Under the pieces are notes generated by a model, which was not told the DNA's origin, searched no databases, and worked only from the letters and a program-made list of their open reading frames with translations. Shown here one piece after another: positions 36,048-44,928 of a stretch of 64,000 bases of DNA. The translations under genes were made by a program, and so were the position numbers. Source of the DNA: Streptomyces sp. NRRL B-3428 (GTDB lineage: Bacteria > Actinomycetota > Actinomycetes > Streptomycetales > Streptomycetaceae). The DNA is taken from positions 1 to 64,000 of the forward strand of contig JOGW01000017.1 in assembly GCA_000721375.1 (NCBI GenBank). The letters run 5' to 3'. Position 1 is the stretch's first letter. Every line of letters starts with the position of its first letter.

Positions 36048-36650
36048 TCAGCTCGCCGCGCGCTTCTGCGGCGGGTCCGCCGGGTCGGGTGCCGGACGGC
36101 GCTTGGGCGGGAAGACCTCGGCGGGGGTCGGGACCGGACGCGAGGGCGCCGGGCGCTGCGGCTGCGGACGGCCGGGCGTCCCCGCGGGCTGGTCGGCCAT
36201 CCGGCCGCCGGGCAGGGCGAGCAGCCGGGTGCGCGAGACCGGGACCGTACGGCCGGAGAGCTTGGCGCGTACGGCGGCCTCCGCGAGGGTGCGGCAGCGT
36301 TCGAGCAGAGCCGCGGCGACCGGGTTGCCGCGCAGCGCGCGCAGGGCGGCGAGGTCGTCGGGGACGGGGCGGTAGCCGGCGGCCAGGGCGTCCGCGAGGA
36401 GTTCGAGGTAGCCGGTGGTGGAGCCGGGGAGCGCGTGGCGGTAGCGGGCCAGATCGTCGAGCAGGAAGGCGCGCAGCCGCTCCGACTCACGTACCGCTTC
36501 TTCGAGTCCGGTCGCGAGTCGCAGGCAGTCCTGCACCTCGGAGGGGCCGGTGATGTCGGTCTTCAGGGCGATGGCGAGGGCGCCTCGGAGCACACGCAGC
36601 TCGTCTGCGCTGAACGCCATGCCGCCGCGGGATCCGTATGGCGTGGGCAT
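36048..36650 (-). CDS. Conserved Streptomyces hypothetical protein
   Basis: A 200-aa protein with a helical N-terminal half (ELRVLRGALAIALKTDITGPSEVQDCLRLATGLEEAVRESERLRAFL is broken by few prolines) and a Pro/Arg-rich disordered C-terminal third ending PPQKRAAS. No catalytic motif or membrane segment is seen. ATG 36650 is used; ATG 36620 (MAFSADELRVL) starts directly at the helical domain and may be the real start. The 62-aa membrane protein follows 14 bp downstream. Function unknown. Confidence 0.78.
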   Translation of the reverse strand: MPTPYGSRGGMAFSADELRVLRGALAIALKTDITGPSEVQDCLRLATGLEEAVRESERLRAFLLDDLARYRHALPGSTTGYLELLADALAAGYRPVPDDLAALRALRGNPVAAALLERCRTLAEAAVRAKLSGRTVPVSRTRLLALPGGRMADQPAGTPGRPQPQRPAPSRPVPTPAEVFPPKRRPAPDPADPPQKRAAS

Positions 36651-36698
36651 GGGCCGACGATACGCACTAATCCGACAAAAAAGGTTTATGGGTTCATT

Positions 36699-36738
36699 GG
36701 TGGGCGCGTTGCCTGCCGCCCGGTGGGCACGTTGCCTG
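36699..36738 (+). repeat. 17-bp direct repeat in the coaX downstream gap
   Basis: GGTGGGCGCGTTGCCTG (36699-36715) and GGTGGGCACGTTGCCTG (36722-36738) match at 16 of 17 positions with a 23-bp period, between the coaX stop and the next gene. Could be a pair of protein sites or a past duplication. Confidence 0.7.
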
Positions 36739-36766
36739 ATACAGGCCGCGCGCCCACCTGGGAGCG

Positions 36767-37564
36767 TCAGCTGCGGGCCACGTTCCTCTCGTACACCAGG
36801 CGCAGGCCGATCAGGGTCAGCCAGGGCTCGTGCTCGTCGATCACCGTGGCGTCGGCGAGCACCAGCGGGGCGAGGCCGCCGGTGGCGATCACCGTGACGT
36901 CGTCGGGGTCCTCCGCCAGCTCCTTGGCCATCCGGTTGACCAGGCCGTCGACCTGTCCCGCGAAGCCGTAGAGGATGCCGGACTGCATGGCCTCGACGGT
37001 GTTCTTGCCGATGACGTTGCGCGGGCGGTTGAGCTCGATCTTGCGGAGCTGGGCGGCGCGTACGCCGAGCGCCTCGACCGAGATCTCGATACCGGGGGCG
37101 ATGACACCGCCCACGTACTCGCCGCGTGCGCTGATCGCATCGAAGGTGGTCGCCGTACCGAAGTCGACGACGATCGCCGGGCCGCCGTACAGCTCGTTGG
37201 CAGCGACCGCGTTGATGATGCGGTCGGCGCCGACCTCCTTCGGGTTGTCGAAGAGGATCGGGACGCCCGTCTTCACGCCGGGCTCGACCAGGATCGCGGG
37301 TACGTCGCCGTAGTGGCGGCGGGTGACCTCGCGCAGCTCGTGCAGTACGGACGGGACCGTGGAGCAGATCGCGATGCCGTCGATACCGTCGCCGAGCTCC
37401 TCACCGAGCAGCGGGTGCATGCCCATCAGGCCGTTGAGCAGGACGGCGAGTTCGTCGGCGGTGCGGCGGGCGTCGGTGGAGATACGCCAGTGCTCGATGA
37501 TCTCCTCGCCGTCGAACAGGCCGAGGACCGTATGGGTGTTCCCCACGTCGATGGTCAGCAGCAT
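36767..37564 (-). CDS. coaX: Type III pantothenate kinase
   Basis: Phosphorylates pantothenate with ATP, the first step of CoA synthesis (265 aa). The ASKHA fold is shown by the phosphate loop LLTIDVGNTHTVLGLFDGEE, the catalytic Asp region ADRIINAVAANEL and second loop VVDFGTATTFDAI, and GGVIAPGIEIS. Length is standard. Its ATG shares one base with the nadC stop (TGATG), making it the last gene of the panC-nadB-nadC-coaX operon. Actinobacteria often also carry coaA; coaX is then the second kinase. Confidence 0.96.
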   Translation of the reverse strand: MLLTIDVGNTHTVLGLFDGEEIIEHWRISTDARRTADELAVLLNGLMGMHPLLGEELGDGIDGIAICSTVPSVLHELREVTRRHYGDVPAILVEPGVKTGVPILFDNPKEVGADRIINAVAANELYGGPAIVVDFGTATTFDAISARGEYVGGVIAPGIEISVEALGVRAAQLRKIELNRPRNVIGKNTVEAMQSGILYGFAGQVDGLVNRMAKELAEDPDDVTVIATGGLAPLVLADATVIDEHEPWLTLIGLRLVYERNVARS

Positions 37565-38565
37565 CAGACGTCAGCCCCGGTCGCTTCGCCGTCGGACGCC
37601 TCGCGCAGGTCGAGGCCGATGTCGAGGATCGGCGAGGAGTGGGTGAGGCCGCCCACGGCCAGGTAGTCGACGCCGGTCTCCGCGTAGGCGCGGGCGGTGT
37701 CGAGGGTGAGGCGGCCGGAGGACTCCAGGAGCGCGCGGCCCTGGGTGAGGGCCACGGCCTCGGCGGTCTCGGCCGGGGTGAAGTTGTCCAGGAGGATCAG
37801 GTCCGCGCCCGCGTCCAGGACTTCGCGCAGCTGGTCAAGGGTGTCGACCTCGACCTCGACGGCCAGATCCGGGAACTGCGTCCGTACGGCCTTGAAGGCC
37901 TGCGCGACGCCACCGGCCGCGACCACGTGGTTGTCCTTGACCAGGGCCGCGTCCGACAGGGACATGCGGTGGTTGACGCCGCCGCCGCAGCGGACCGCGT
38001 ACTTCTCCAGGGCGCGCAGGCCCGGGGTGGTCTTACGGGTGTCGCGGACCTTGGCCTTCGTCCCCTCGAGGGCGTCGGCCCACTGACGGGTCGCGGTCGC
38101 GATGCCGGAGAGGCGGCACAGGATGTTGAGCGCGCTGCGCTCGCCGGTGAGCAGGTCCTGGGTACGCGTGGTGACGCTCAGGAGCTTCTGGCCGGGGGCC
38201 ACGGTTTCGCCGTCCTCGACGTGCCGCTCGACCTCGAAGGCCTCCTCGCAGACGACCGACAGGACGGCTTCGGCGACCCGCAGACCCGCGACGACACCGG
38301 CCTCGCGGGCCGTGAAGTCGCCGGTGGCGACGGCGTCCTCGGGGATCGTGGCGACGGAGGTGACGTCCACGCCGCCGTCCAGGTCCTCGGAGAGCGCCAT
38401 GTGCGCGATGTCTTCCACGAGTACGGGGTCGAGGCCCGCCTCGGCGAGCAGCTCGGCGAGCGCGGGGTCGAGGCCGCATTCAAGGACCTCGCCGTCACCG
38501 CAGGCGCAGCCGTCGCCGCAACCGCCGTCGTCGGCCTGGTCGGCAAGGGGAAGTTCGGTGCTCAC
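37564..38565 (-). CDS. nadC: Nicotinate-nucleotide pyrophosphorylase (carboxylating)
   Basis: Quinolinate phosphoribosyltransferase (333 aa): quinolinate plus PRPP to nicotinate mononucleotide in de novo NAD synthesis. Motifs LTGERSALNILCRLSGIAT, RDTRKTTPGLRALEKYAVRCGGGVNHRMSLSDAALVKDNH (arginine/lysine active site), VEVEVDTLDQL and LLDNFTP are typical. An unusual N-terminal extension of ~40 residues contains a Cys/Gly-rich run, GGCGDGCACGDG, plus ECG shortly after. GTG 38565 overlaps the nadB stop by 4 bp. Confidence 0.95.
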   Translation of the reverse strand: MSTELPLADQADDGGCGDGCACGDGEVLECGLDPALAELLAEAGLDPVLVEDIAHMALSEDLDGGVDVTSVATIPEDAVATGDFTAREAGVVAGLRVAEAVLSVVCEEAFEVERHVEDGETVAPGQKLLSVTTRTQDLLTGERSALNILCRLSGIATATRQWADALEGTKAKVRDTRKTTPGLRALEKYAVRCGGGVNHRMSLSDAALVKDNHVVAAGGVAQAFKAVRTQFPDLAVEVEVDTLDQLREVLDAGADLILLDNFTPAETAEAVALTQGRALLESSGRLTLDTARAYAETGVDYLAVGGLTHSSPILDIGLDLREASDGEATGADV

Positions 38566-40280
38566 AGCTGCTCCTGGGTCGCGGTGGTCGGGGGGAACTG
38601 CGCGGTCTCGGTGGTGTGCACGGCGAGCGTGCGGTCCGGGTTGAGGGTGACGACGATGTGCCTGCGCCACCGCTCGTCGTCGCGGTCGGCGTGGTCCTCG
38701 CGCCAGTGGCAGCCGCGGGTCTCCTCGCGCCGCCGGGCGGCGGTGACCAGGACGCGGGCCACGCACAGGAGGTTGGTGGACTCCCAGGTGTCCACGCCGG
38801 GTTCGGCCGTCTTGCCGTTCTCGGCGAGTGCGCCGCGGGCCGCGGCGTGGATCGCCTCGATCTGCTCCGCGGCCTTTTCGAGGGAGGAGGCGCTGCGGAT
38901 GACCCCGGCGCCCTCCGTCATGATCCGCTGGATCGCGAACCGCGCCTCGGCGGGCAGCAGGGGGTGCCCCGGCACATCCGGATGCGGGACGGGAACGGGG
39001 GCGCCGGCCGAGGGCAGTCCCGAGGTGATGTCGGCGGCGATGCGCTCGGAGTAGACCAGGCCTTCCAGAAGGGAGTTGGAAGCAAGGCGGTTCGCTCCGT
39101 GGACTCCCGTGCAGGCGACCTCGCCGCACGCGTACAGGCCGGGGACCGTCGTACGGCCGTGGCTGTCGGTGCGGATGCCGCCGGACGCGTAGTGCGCGGC
39201 GGGCGCGACCGGGATGGGCTCGGTGACCGGGTCGATGCCGTGGGCGCGGCAGGCGGCGAGGATGGTGGGGAAGCGGTGCTCCCACATCTCGGCGCCGAAG
39301 TGCCGTGCGTCCAGATACATGTGCTCGGCGCCCTGCTCCAGCATGCGGCGCGTGATGCCCTTGGCGACGATGTCACGGGGCGCCAGCTCGGCGAGCTCGT
39401 GCTGTCCGACCATGAAACGGACCCCGTCGGCGTCGACGAGATGGGCGCCTTCGCCGCGTACCGCCTCCGAGACGAGCGGCTGCTGGCCCTCCGCGTCCGC
39501 GCCCAGGAAGAGCACAGTCGGGTGGAACTGGACGAACTCGACGTCGCTGATCTCCGCGCCCGCGCGCAGCGCGAGGGCCACGCCGTCGCCCGTGGAGACG
39601 GACGGGTTGGTCGTCGCGGAGAAGACCTGCCCCATGCCGCCGGTCGCGAGGACGACGGCCCGGGCGTGCACCGCGCCGACCCCGTCGTGCTGGCCCTCGC
39701 CCATCACGTGCAGCGACACACCGGCCGTACGGCCTTCGGCGTCGGTGAGCAGGTCGAGGACCAGGGCGTTCTCGATCGTGCGGATGCCGGCGTCGCGTAC
39801 CGCGTCATTGAGCGCCCGGGAGATCTCGGCGCCGGTCGCGTCGCCTCCCGCATGGGCGATACGGCGGCGGTGGTGGCCGCCCTCGCGGGTGAGCTCGATC
39901 TCGCCGCTGTCGTCGGTGTCGAACTGGGCGCCGGTGGTGATCAACCGCCGTACGGCATCCGGGCCTTCGGTGACCAGGAGACGTACCGCGTCCTCGTCGC
40001 ACAGGCCCGCGCCCGCGACCAGGGTGTCGTCGAGGTGCTGCTCGGGGGTGTCGCCGTCGCCGAGCGCGGCGGCGATTCCGCCCTGCGCCCAGCGCGTGGA
40101 GCCCTCTTCGAGGCGGGCCTTGGTGACGACGACCGTCTCCAGGCCGGCGGCCGCACAGCGCAGGGCCGTGGTCAGGCCGGCCACTCCTGAGCCGACCACG
40201 ACGACGTCGGCTTCGATGGACCAGCCAGGCGCGGGGGCGTGCAGTCGTATACCCGTTCCTGTGGTCGTCCGGCTGCTCAT
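38562..40280 (-). CDS. nadB: L-aspartate oxidase
   Basis: FAD enzyme (572 aa) that oxidises L-aspartate to iminoaspartate, the first step to quinolinate. The FAD-binding GxGxxG ([14 protein letters not shown]), succinate-dehydrogenase-family motif [14 protein letters not shown], the catalytic region [19 protein letters not shown] and [22 protein letters not shown] are intact. A C-terminal helical domain rich in Arg/His follows ([16 protein letters not shown]). The start overlaps the panC stop and the end overlaps nadC, each by 4 bp. The quinolinate synthase gene nadA is not in this window. Confidence 0.96.
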   Translation of the reverse strand: MSSRTTTGTGIRLHAPAPGWSIEADVVVVGSGVAGLTTALRCAAAGLETVVVTKARLEEGSTRWAQGGIAAALGDGDTPEQHLDDTLVAGAGLCDEDAVRLLVTEGPDAVRRLITTGAQFDTDDSGEIELTREGGHHRRRIAHAGGDATGAEISRALNDAVRDAGIRTIENALVLDLLTDAEGRTAGVSLHVMGEGQHDGVGAVHARAVVLATGGMGQVFSATTNPSVSTGDGVALALRAGAEISDVEFVQFHPTVLFLGADAEGQQPLVSEAVRGEGAHLVDADGVRFMVGQHELAELAPRDIVAKGITRRMLEQGAEHMYLDARHFGAEMWEHRFPTILAACRAHGIDPVTEPIPVAPAAHYASGGIRTDSHGRTTVPGLYACGEVACTGVHGANRLASNSLLEGLVYSERIAADITSGLPSAGAPVPVPHPDVPGHPLLPAEARFAIQRIMTEGAGVIRSASSLEKAAEQIEAIHAAARGALAENGKTAEPGVDTWESTNLLCVARVLVTAARRREETRGCHWREDHADRDDERWRRHIVVTLNPDRTLAVHTTETAQFPPTTATQEQL

Positions 40281-41275
40281 ACGGCGGCTCCGAAGGTGAG
40301 CGGAATGTTGTCGATCAGTCGGGTGGTGCCGACCTTCGCGGCGACGGCGAGTACCGCCTCGCCCGCGAAGGTGTCGTCGATCTCGGTGAAGTCGGCGGGG
40401 TCGACGAGCGCCAAGTAGTCGAGAACAAGCGGCGGTTGGGCCTTGCGCGCGTCGTCAAGGACGGCGCGGGCGGCCGCGCGGACCGCCGACGGGCCACCGG
40501 AGTGGGCCGCCGCGACGGCGTGCGCGTCGGCGGCGGCGCGGGCCTCGCCGAGCGCGCCGAGCGCCTGGGCTCTTTCGCGGCTGGCGGGGGCCGCCTGCGC
40601 GCGGGCGTGCAGGGCGGTCTGGGCGGCGAGGCGGTCACGGCCGGCGAAGAGCGCGGCGGACAGGGCGAGCGCGGTGCGGCGTTCGGCGTCCGAGAGATAG
40701 CGGTTACGGGAGGACAGGGCCAGACCGTCCGCCTCTCGTACAGTGGCCGCGCCGACGATCTCCACCGGGAAGTTGAGATCGCGCACCATGCGCTTGATCA
40801 GGGCGAGCTGCTGGGCGTCCTTCTGGCCGTAGAGCGCGATGTCGGGGGCCGTGAGGTGAAGGAGCTTGGCGACGACGGTGAGCATGCCGTCGAAGTGGCC
40901 GGGTCGCGTCGCCCCTTCGAGGCGCTCGCCCATCGGCCCTGCGGTGAGGCGGACCTGGGGCTCTCCGCCGGGGTAGACCTCGTCGGTGTAGGGCGCGAAC
41001 ACCGCGTCCGCGCCCGCCTGTTCGGCGATCCGCAGATCGGCTTCGAGCGTGCGCGGGTAGCGGTCGAGGTCCTCGCCCGCGCCGAACTGCAGCGGGTTGA
41101 CGAAGACGGTGACCAGGACCTGGCCGCCCTGTTCCTTGGGTCCGGCCAGCTCGCGCGCGCGGCGGATCAGGGTGGCGTGGCCCTCGTGCAGGGCGCCCAT
41201 GGTCATGACGACCGCGCGCTGTCCCTCGTACGTGAGCTTGCGCAGCTCTTCGGCCGTACGCAGCAGGTCCGTCAT
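40277..41275 (-). CDS. panC: Pantoate--beta-alanine ligase (pantothenate synthetase)
   Basis: Joins pantoate and beta-alanine with ATP to give pantothenate (332 aa). HIGH-like nucleotide motif [54 protein letters not shown] and [15 protein letters not shown] (KMSKS-like end) are present. It is ~50 residues longer than E. coli PanC owing to an Ala-rich insertion ([19 protein letters not shown]...) in the C-terminal domain. ATG overlaps the upstream DUF2520 gene by 4 bp. Confidence 0.96.
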   Translation of the reverse strand: MTDLLRTAEELRKLTYEGQRAVVMTMGALHEGHATLIRRARELAGPKEQGGQVLVTVFVNPLQFGAGEDLDRYPRTLEADLRIAEQAGADAVFAPYTDEVYPGGEPQVRLTAGPMGERLEGATRPGHFDGMLTVVAKLLHLTAPDIALYGQKDAQQLALIKRMVRDLNFPVEIVGAATVREADGLALSSRNRYLSDAERRTALALSAALFAGRDRLAAQTALHARAQAAPASRERAQALGALGEARAAADAHAVAAAHSGGPSAVRAAARAVLDDARKAQPPLVLDYLALVDPADFTEIDDTFAGEAVLAVAAKVGTTRLIDNIPLTFGAAV

Positions 41276-42222
41276 CGCTCTCCCTCTTCGGGGCCGTGGG
41301 CCCCCGAACCGTTGGCGAGCACCCCGAGGAGGTCCTCGGCCAGCTCCGGCTTGAGCAGTCCGTGGGCGAGCGCGCGGTCGGCGGTGGCGCGGGCCATCGC
41401 GAGATAGCCGGCGACGGTCTGGGGTGCGTGCTTGCGCAGTTCGGCGACATGGGCCGCGACCGTGCCCGCGTCACCGCGGGCGACGGGTCCTGTGAGGGCC
41501 GCGTCTCCCGAGCGCAGGGCATTGTCGAGTGCGGCGCCGAGCAGCGGGCCGAGCATGCGGTCGGGGGCGGTGACCCCGGCCTGGCGGAGCAGCTCCATGG
41601 ACTCGGCGACCAGGGTGACCAGGTGGTTCGCGCCGAGCGCGAGGGCCGCGTGGTAGAGCGGGCGGGCCGACTCCTCGATCCACTCGGGCTCGCCGCCCAT
41701 CTCGATGACGAGGGCCTCGGCGGCGAGGCGCAGCTCCTCGGGCGCGGTGACGCCGAAGGAGCAGCCGGCCAGGCGCTGTACGTCGATGGCGGTGCCGGTG
41801 AAGGTCATGGCGGGGTGCAGGGCGAGCGGAAGGGCGCCGGCGCGCAGGGCGGGTTCGAGCACCTTGGTGCCGTATCGCCCCGAGGTGTGGACGAGGAGCT
41901 GTCCGGGCCGGATGGCGCCGGTCTCCACCAGCCCTTCCACGAGGCCGGGCAGGGCGTCGTCGGGGACGGTGAGGAGCACGAGGTCGGCGCGCGCGAGGAC
42001 TTCGGCGGGCGTGACAAGGGGGACGTCGGGGAGCATCTCCCGCGCCCTGCGCACCGAGGCCTCGCTGACCCCGGAGACGGCGACCGGGCGGTGGCCGGCG
42101 AGCTGCAGGGATGCGGCGAGCGCGGGGCCCACGCGTCCTGCGCCCACGACGCCCACGGTGAGGCGGGCGGGGCGCTCGCCGGGGTCGGGGTGCCCGGGCC
42201 CTGGGTGATGGCTTGCGTTCAC
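41272..42222 (-). CDS. Rossmann-fold DUF2520 protein, possible ketopantoate-reductase-like enzyme
   Basis: NAD(P)-binding protein of 316 aa. N-terminal Rossmann [49 protein letters not shown] and [10 protein letters not shown], then a helical C-terminal domain ([23 protein letters not shown]) place it in the Rossmann-like/DUF2520 family related to 6-phosphogluconate and ketopantoate reductases. It is the first gene of the operon and overlaps panC by 4 bp, so reduction of ketopantoate to pantoate is an attractive, unproven role. ATG 42222. Confidence 0.85.
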   Translation of the reverse strand: MNASHHPGPGHPDPGERPARLTVGVVGAGRVGPALAASLQLAGHRPVAVSGVSEASVRRAREMLPDVPLVTPAEVLARADLVLLTVPDDALPGLVEGLVETGAIRPGQLLVHTSGRYGTKVLEPALRAGALPLALHPAMTFTGTAIDVQRLAGCSFGVTAPEELRLAAEALVIEMGGEPEWIEESARPLYHAALALGANHLVTLVAESMELLRQAGVTAPDRMLGPLLGAALDNALRSGDAALTGPVARGDAGTVAAHVAELRKHAPQTVAGYLAMARATADRALAHGLLKPELAEDLLGVLANGSGAHGPEEGER

Positions 42223-42424
42223 GAGACGAGCCTTCCGTTCCAGTCCGCTCGGGGTACCGGACGTTTCCGTCCGCTGGTGCAGCTCGGCTTGCTGCCGGAC
42301 GATTTCTCGTCATGTTAACGCAATGGGGTAGGGCACGGCCTGGCCGTCCACAGGGCTGGGGGTGCCTCGCGAAAGTTATCCACAGGCTGTGCGCGGGCGG
42401 ACGGGTGTGCGAGAGGATCTGTGG

Positions 42425-43654
42425 ATGGACGAGATCGAAGGTGTGGATCAGAGCGGCGCGGCCCCGTCGGCCCCGTCGGTCGCGACGGACGCGACCGACG
42501 CGACGGACGTGGCGGATCCGGGGGCGGCGCGGGAGCGGCGGCTCGCGGCGTTCCGCGCGGCTTCGCGGGTGCTGTCGCGCCCGGCGGCCGACCGCACGCT
42601 CGCGGACAACCTGGAGCGCCTCGGCAGCCGGGCGCCCGAGGTCCACGACCTGACCGGGAACTCGGACATCTACGGCGACTCGATCGTCGAGGAGCTGGAG
42701 CGCCGGGTGGCCGCACTGCTCGGCAAGGAGGACGCGGCCTTCTTCCCGACGGGCACGATGGCCCAGCAGATCGCCGTACGGGCGTGGGCGGGCCGCACCG
42801 GCAACGCGACGGTGGCGCTGCATCCGCTCTCGCATCCCGAGCAGCACGAGCGGGATGCGTTCTCGGTGGTCAGCGGGGTGCGGACGGTACATCCGACCTC
42901 CGAGCCGCGGATGCCGAGCGCCGAGGAGGTACGGGAGTTCGACGAGCCCTTCGGCACGCTGATGCTCGAACTGCCGCTGCGCGAGCCGGGATTCCTGCTG
43001 CCGTCCTGGCAGGAGCTGGTCGAGGTGGTCGAGGCCGCGCGTGAGCGGGACGCGGTGGTGCACTTCGACGGGGCGCGCCTTTGGGAGTGCACCCCGCACT
43101 TCGGGCGGCCGCTCGACGAGATCGCGGCGCTCGCGGACAGCGTCTACGTCTCCTTCTACAAGTCCCTCGACGGCCTGGGCGGCGCGGTTCTGGCGGGCCC
43201 GCGCTCGTTCGTCGCCGAGGCCAAGACCTGGCGTCACCGGTACGGCGGCCAGATCTTCCAGCAGTACCCGACGGTGCTGTCCGCCTTGATCGGTCTGGCG
43301 AACGAACTGCCGCGCCTTCCTTCGTACGTGGCGCACGCGCGGGTGGTCGCGCAGGCGCTGCACGAGGGCTTCGCGAAGGCCGGGGTGCCGTTCGCGCGGG
43401 TGCACCCCGAGGTGCCGCACACGCACCAGTTCCAGGTGTGGCTGCCCTACGAGGTGGACGTACTCGACGAGGCATCGGTGCGGATGGCGGAGGAGACCGG
43501 CACGGTCCTCTTCCGCCGCTGGTTCCCCGGCGGACCGCCCGGCCTCTCGGTCACCGAGGTGACGGTGGCGGAGCCGGGGCTTTCGTGGACGGCGGAGGAT
43601 GCCCGGTCGGCCGCGGAGGAGTTCGTACGGAGGGTGGAGGCTGCGCAGGGCTGA
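42425..43654 (+). CDS. Threonine-aldolase-family PLP enzyme
   Basis: Fold type I PLP enzyme of 409 aa in the beta-eliminating lyase / low-specificity threonine aldolase family. TGNSDIYGDSIVEELERRVAALLGKEDAAFFPTGTMAQQ binds the cofactor phosphate, HFDGARLWECTPHFG holds the PLP-ring Asp, and YVSFYKSLDGLGGAVLAG has the Schiff-base Lys. A 45-residue Ala/Asp-rich N-terminal tail precedes the fold. ATG 42425. Likely cleaves beta-hydroxy-amino acids such as threonine to glycine and an aldehyde; real substrate unknown. It is divergent from the panC operon. Confidence 0.88.
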   Translation: MDEIEGVDQSGAAPSAPSVATDATDATDVADPGAARERRLAAFRAASRVLSRPAADRTLADNLERLGSRAPEVHDLTGNSDIYGDSIVEELERRVAALLGKEDAAFFPTGTMAQQIAVRAWAGRTGNATVALHPLSHPEQHERDAFSVVSGVRTVHPTSEPRMPSAEEVREFDEPFGTLMLELPLREPGFLLPSWQELVEVVEAARERDAVVHFDGARLWECTPHFGRPLDEIAALADSVYVSFYKSLDGLGGAVLAGPRSFVAEAKTWRHRYGGQIFQQYPTVLSALIGLANELPRLPSYVAHARVVAQALHEGFAKAGVPFARVHPEVPHTHQFQVWLPYEVDVLDEASVRMAEETGTVLFRRWFPGGPPGLSVTEVTVAEPGLSWTAEDARSAAEEFVRRVEAAQG

Positions 43655-43688
43655 GCGGTGGGTCGGATCCCTGGCGGTCGTGTCGAGG

Positions 43689-43717
43689 CCTCGATTGACG
43701 GGAGCCGTCAATCGAGG
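43689..43717 (+). promoter_or_regulatory. Perfect 29-bp dyad before the ArsR/DUF5937 gene
   Basis: Two 13-bp arms, CCTCGATTGACGG and its exact complement, flank GAG. It lies 37 bp before the regulator's ATG and 35 bp after the previous stop, so it may be an operator of the ArsR-type protein or a terminator of the aldolase-family gene. The TTGACGG...CCGTCAA core argues for a protein site. Confidence 0.55.
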
Positions 43718-43753
43718 GCCGGAGCGTCAGGAACCGAGGGCAGACTGGACCGT

Positions 43754-44878
43754 ATGAGTTTCACCGTCGACATCGGCAATCTGCCCCAGGACCGGCTGCA
43801 CGAGCGCATCGCCGTCGTGCCCTCGCCCCTGGCGGAGCTGAGCATGACGCTGCACGCCCTCGCCGAGCCCAGCCACCACCCGGGCCTGCAGGGCTGGGCC
43901 ACCTCCGTGATGGCCGGGCTCGACCAGTGCCTCGCGGAGATGCTGTGCGAGGCGGACTTCCTGTGGCGCTCGACGTTCTCGGACATCTTCATGCCGTTCT
44001 CCGGGCTGCCCGACCCCGCCGCGCTGCCGGCCGGCACTCTCGCCGAGGAGCTCGACCAGCTGGACAAGCTGGAGGACGAGCAGTTCGTCGAGGCGGCGCT
44101 GGAGTTCACCTGCACCCTCGCTTACGGCGAGAAGGCCGCGGCCTCGGTGCTCACCGACCGGGCCGCCCGGCAGCGCGTCCTCGACCTCGCCGCGTCGCGG
44201 GGCACGCGGCAGGTGCAGTTCACCGATCGGCTGCTGAAGGACCCGCCCGCCGTACGGGCCTGGGTGCGGCGGCTGCTCCTCGACTGCGAGGAGGCGTTCT
44301 TCGGGGACGTATGGGCGCGGGTGCACCACCAGCTCGCCGCCGACGCCCGGCACAAGACCGAGCTGCTGCGCCGCAAAGGGCTCGGTGAAGCGCTCACTTC
44401 GGCGTCCAAGGCGCTGACGCTGTCCGAGGACGGACGGCAGATCGACATGGACAAGCTGGTCGTCGGGCGTACGACGATCCCCGAGGGCGGCACGCTCCGG
44501 CTCGTCCCCACGGTGATGGGCCGCCCGCACCTCCTGGTCCTGCACCGGTACGGCTGGACACCGGTGATCCACTACCCGGTCGCGGGCGAGGCCCTGTCCA
44601 CGGCGGCCTCGGTGGACGAACTGACCCGCCGTATGGAGGCGTTGTCGCATCCGGTGCGGATGCGCCTGTGCAGGAACCTGGCGCGCGGCGCGTACACCAC
44701 GAGCGAGCTGGTGGATGTGCACGGCATGAGCGCACCGGAGATCTCCCGGCATCTGGCCGTGCTCAGGAAGGCCGGACTGATCACGGCCCGGCGACGCGGG
44801 CGCTATGTGCTGCACCAGCTGGATCTGAGCAAGGTGGCGCGGCTCGGGAGTGACTTCATCGAGGGCGTGCTGCGCTGA
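43754..44878 (+). CDS. ArsR-type winged-helix regulator with large N-terminal DUF5937-like domain
   Basis: A 374-aa regulator. The C-terminal 90 residues are an ArsR/SmtB winged helix (MEALSHPVRMRLCRNLARGAYTTSELVDVHGMSAPEISRHLAVLRKAGLITARRRGRYVLHQLDL, cut by known helix breaks), with no metal-binding Cys pair. The first ~270 residues are a helical/alpha-beta domain (MTLHALAEPSHHPGLQGWATSV...) that precedes such winged helices in many actinobacteria (DUF5937, from memory). ATG 43754. A perfect dyad lies just upstream. Target genes are unknown; the next gene is a HAAS-like membrane protein. Confidence 0.87.
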   Translation: MSFTVDIGNLPQDRLHERIAVVPSPLAELSMTLHALAEPSHHPGLQGWATSVMAGLDQCLAEMLCEADFLWRSTFSDIFMPFSGLPDPAALPAGTLAEELDQLDKLEDEQFVEAALEFTCTLAYGEKAAASVLTDRAARQRVLDLAASRGTRQVQFTDRLLKDPPAVRAWVRRLLLDCEEAFFGDVWARVHHQLAADARHKTELLRRKGLGEALTSASKALTLSEDGRQIDMDKLVVGRTTIPEGGTLRLVPTVMGRPHLLVLHRYGWTPVIHYPVAGEALSTAASVDELTRRMEALSHPVRMRLCRNLARGAYTTSELVDVHGMSAPEISRHLAVLRKAGLITARRRGRYVLHQLDLSKVARLGSDFIEGVLR

Positions 44879-44928
44879 GCGCGCGGACAGGTGCGGGTGC
44901 GGGCGCACGCGGGGATTCGGGTGCGGGC

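Noticed and set aside
38562..39285. Extension of NadC upstream to position 39285
   Set aside because: The extra residues are out-of-frame nadB sequence (Arg/Pro-rich); the GTG at 38565 with a 4-bp overlap is the sensible start.
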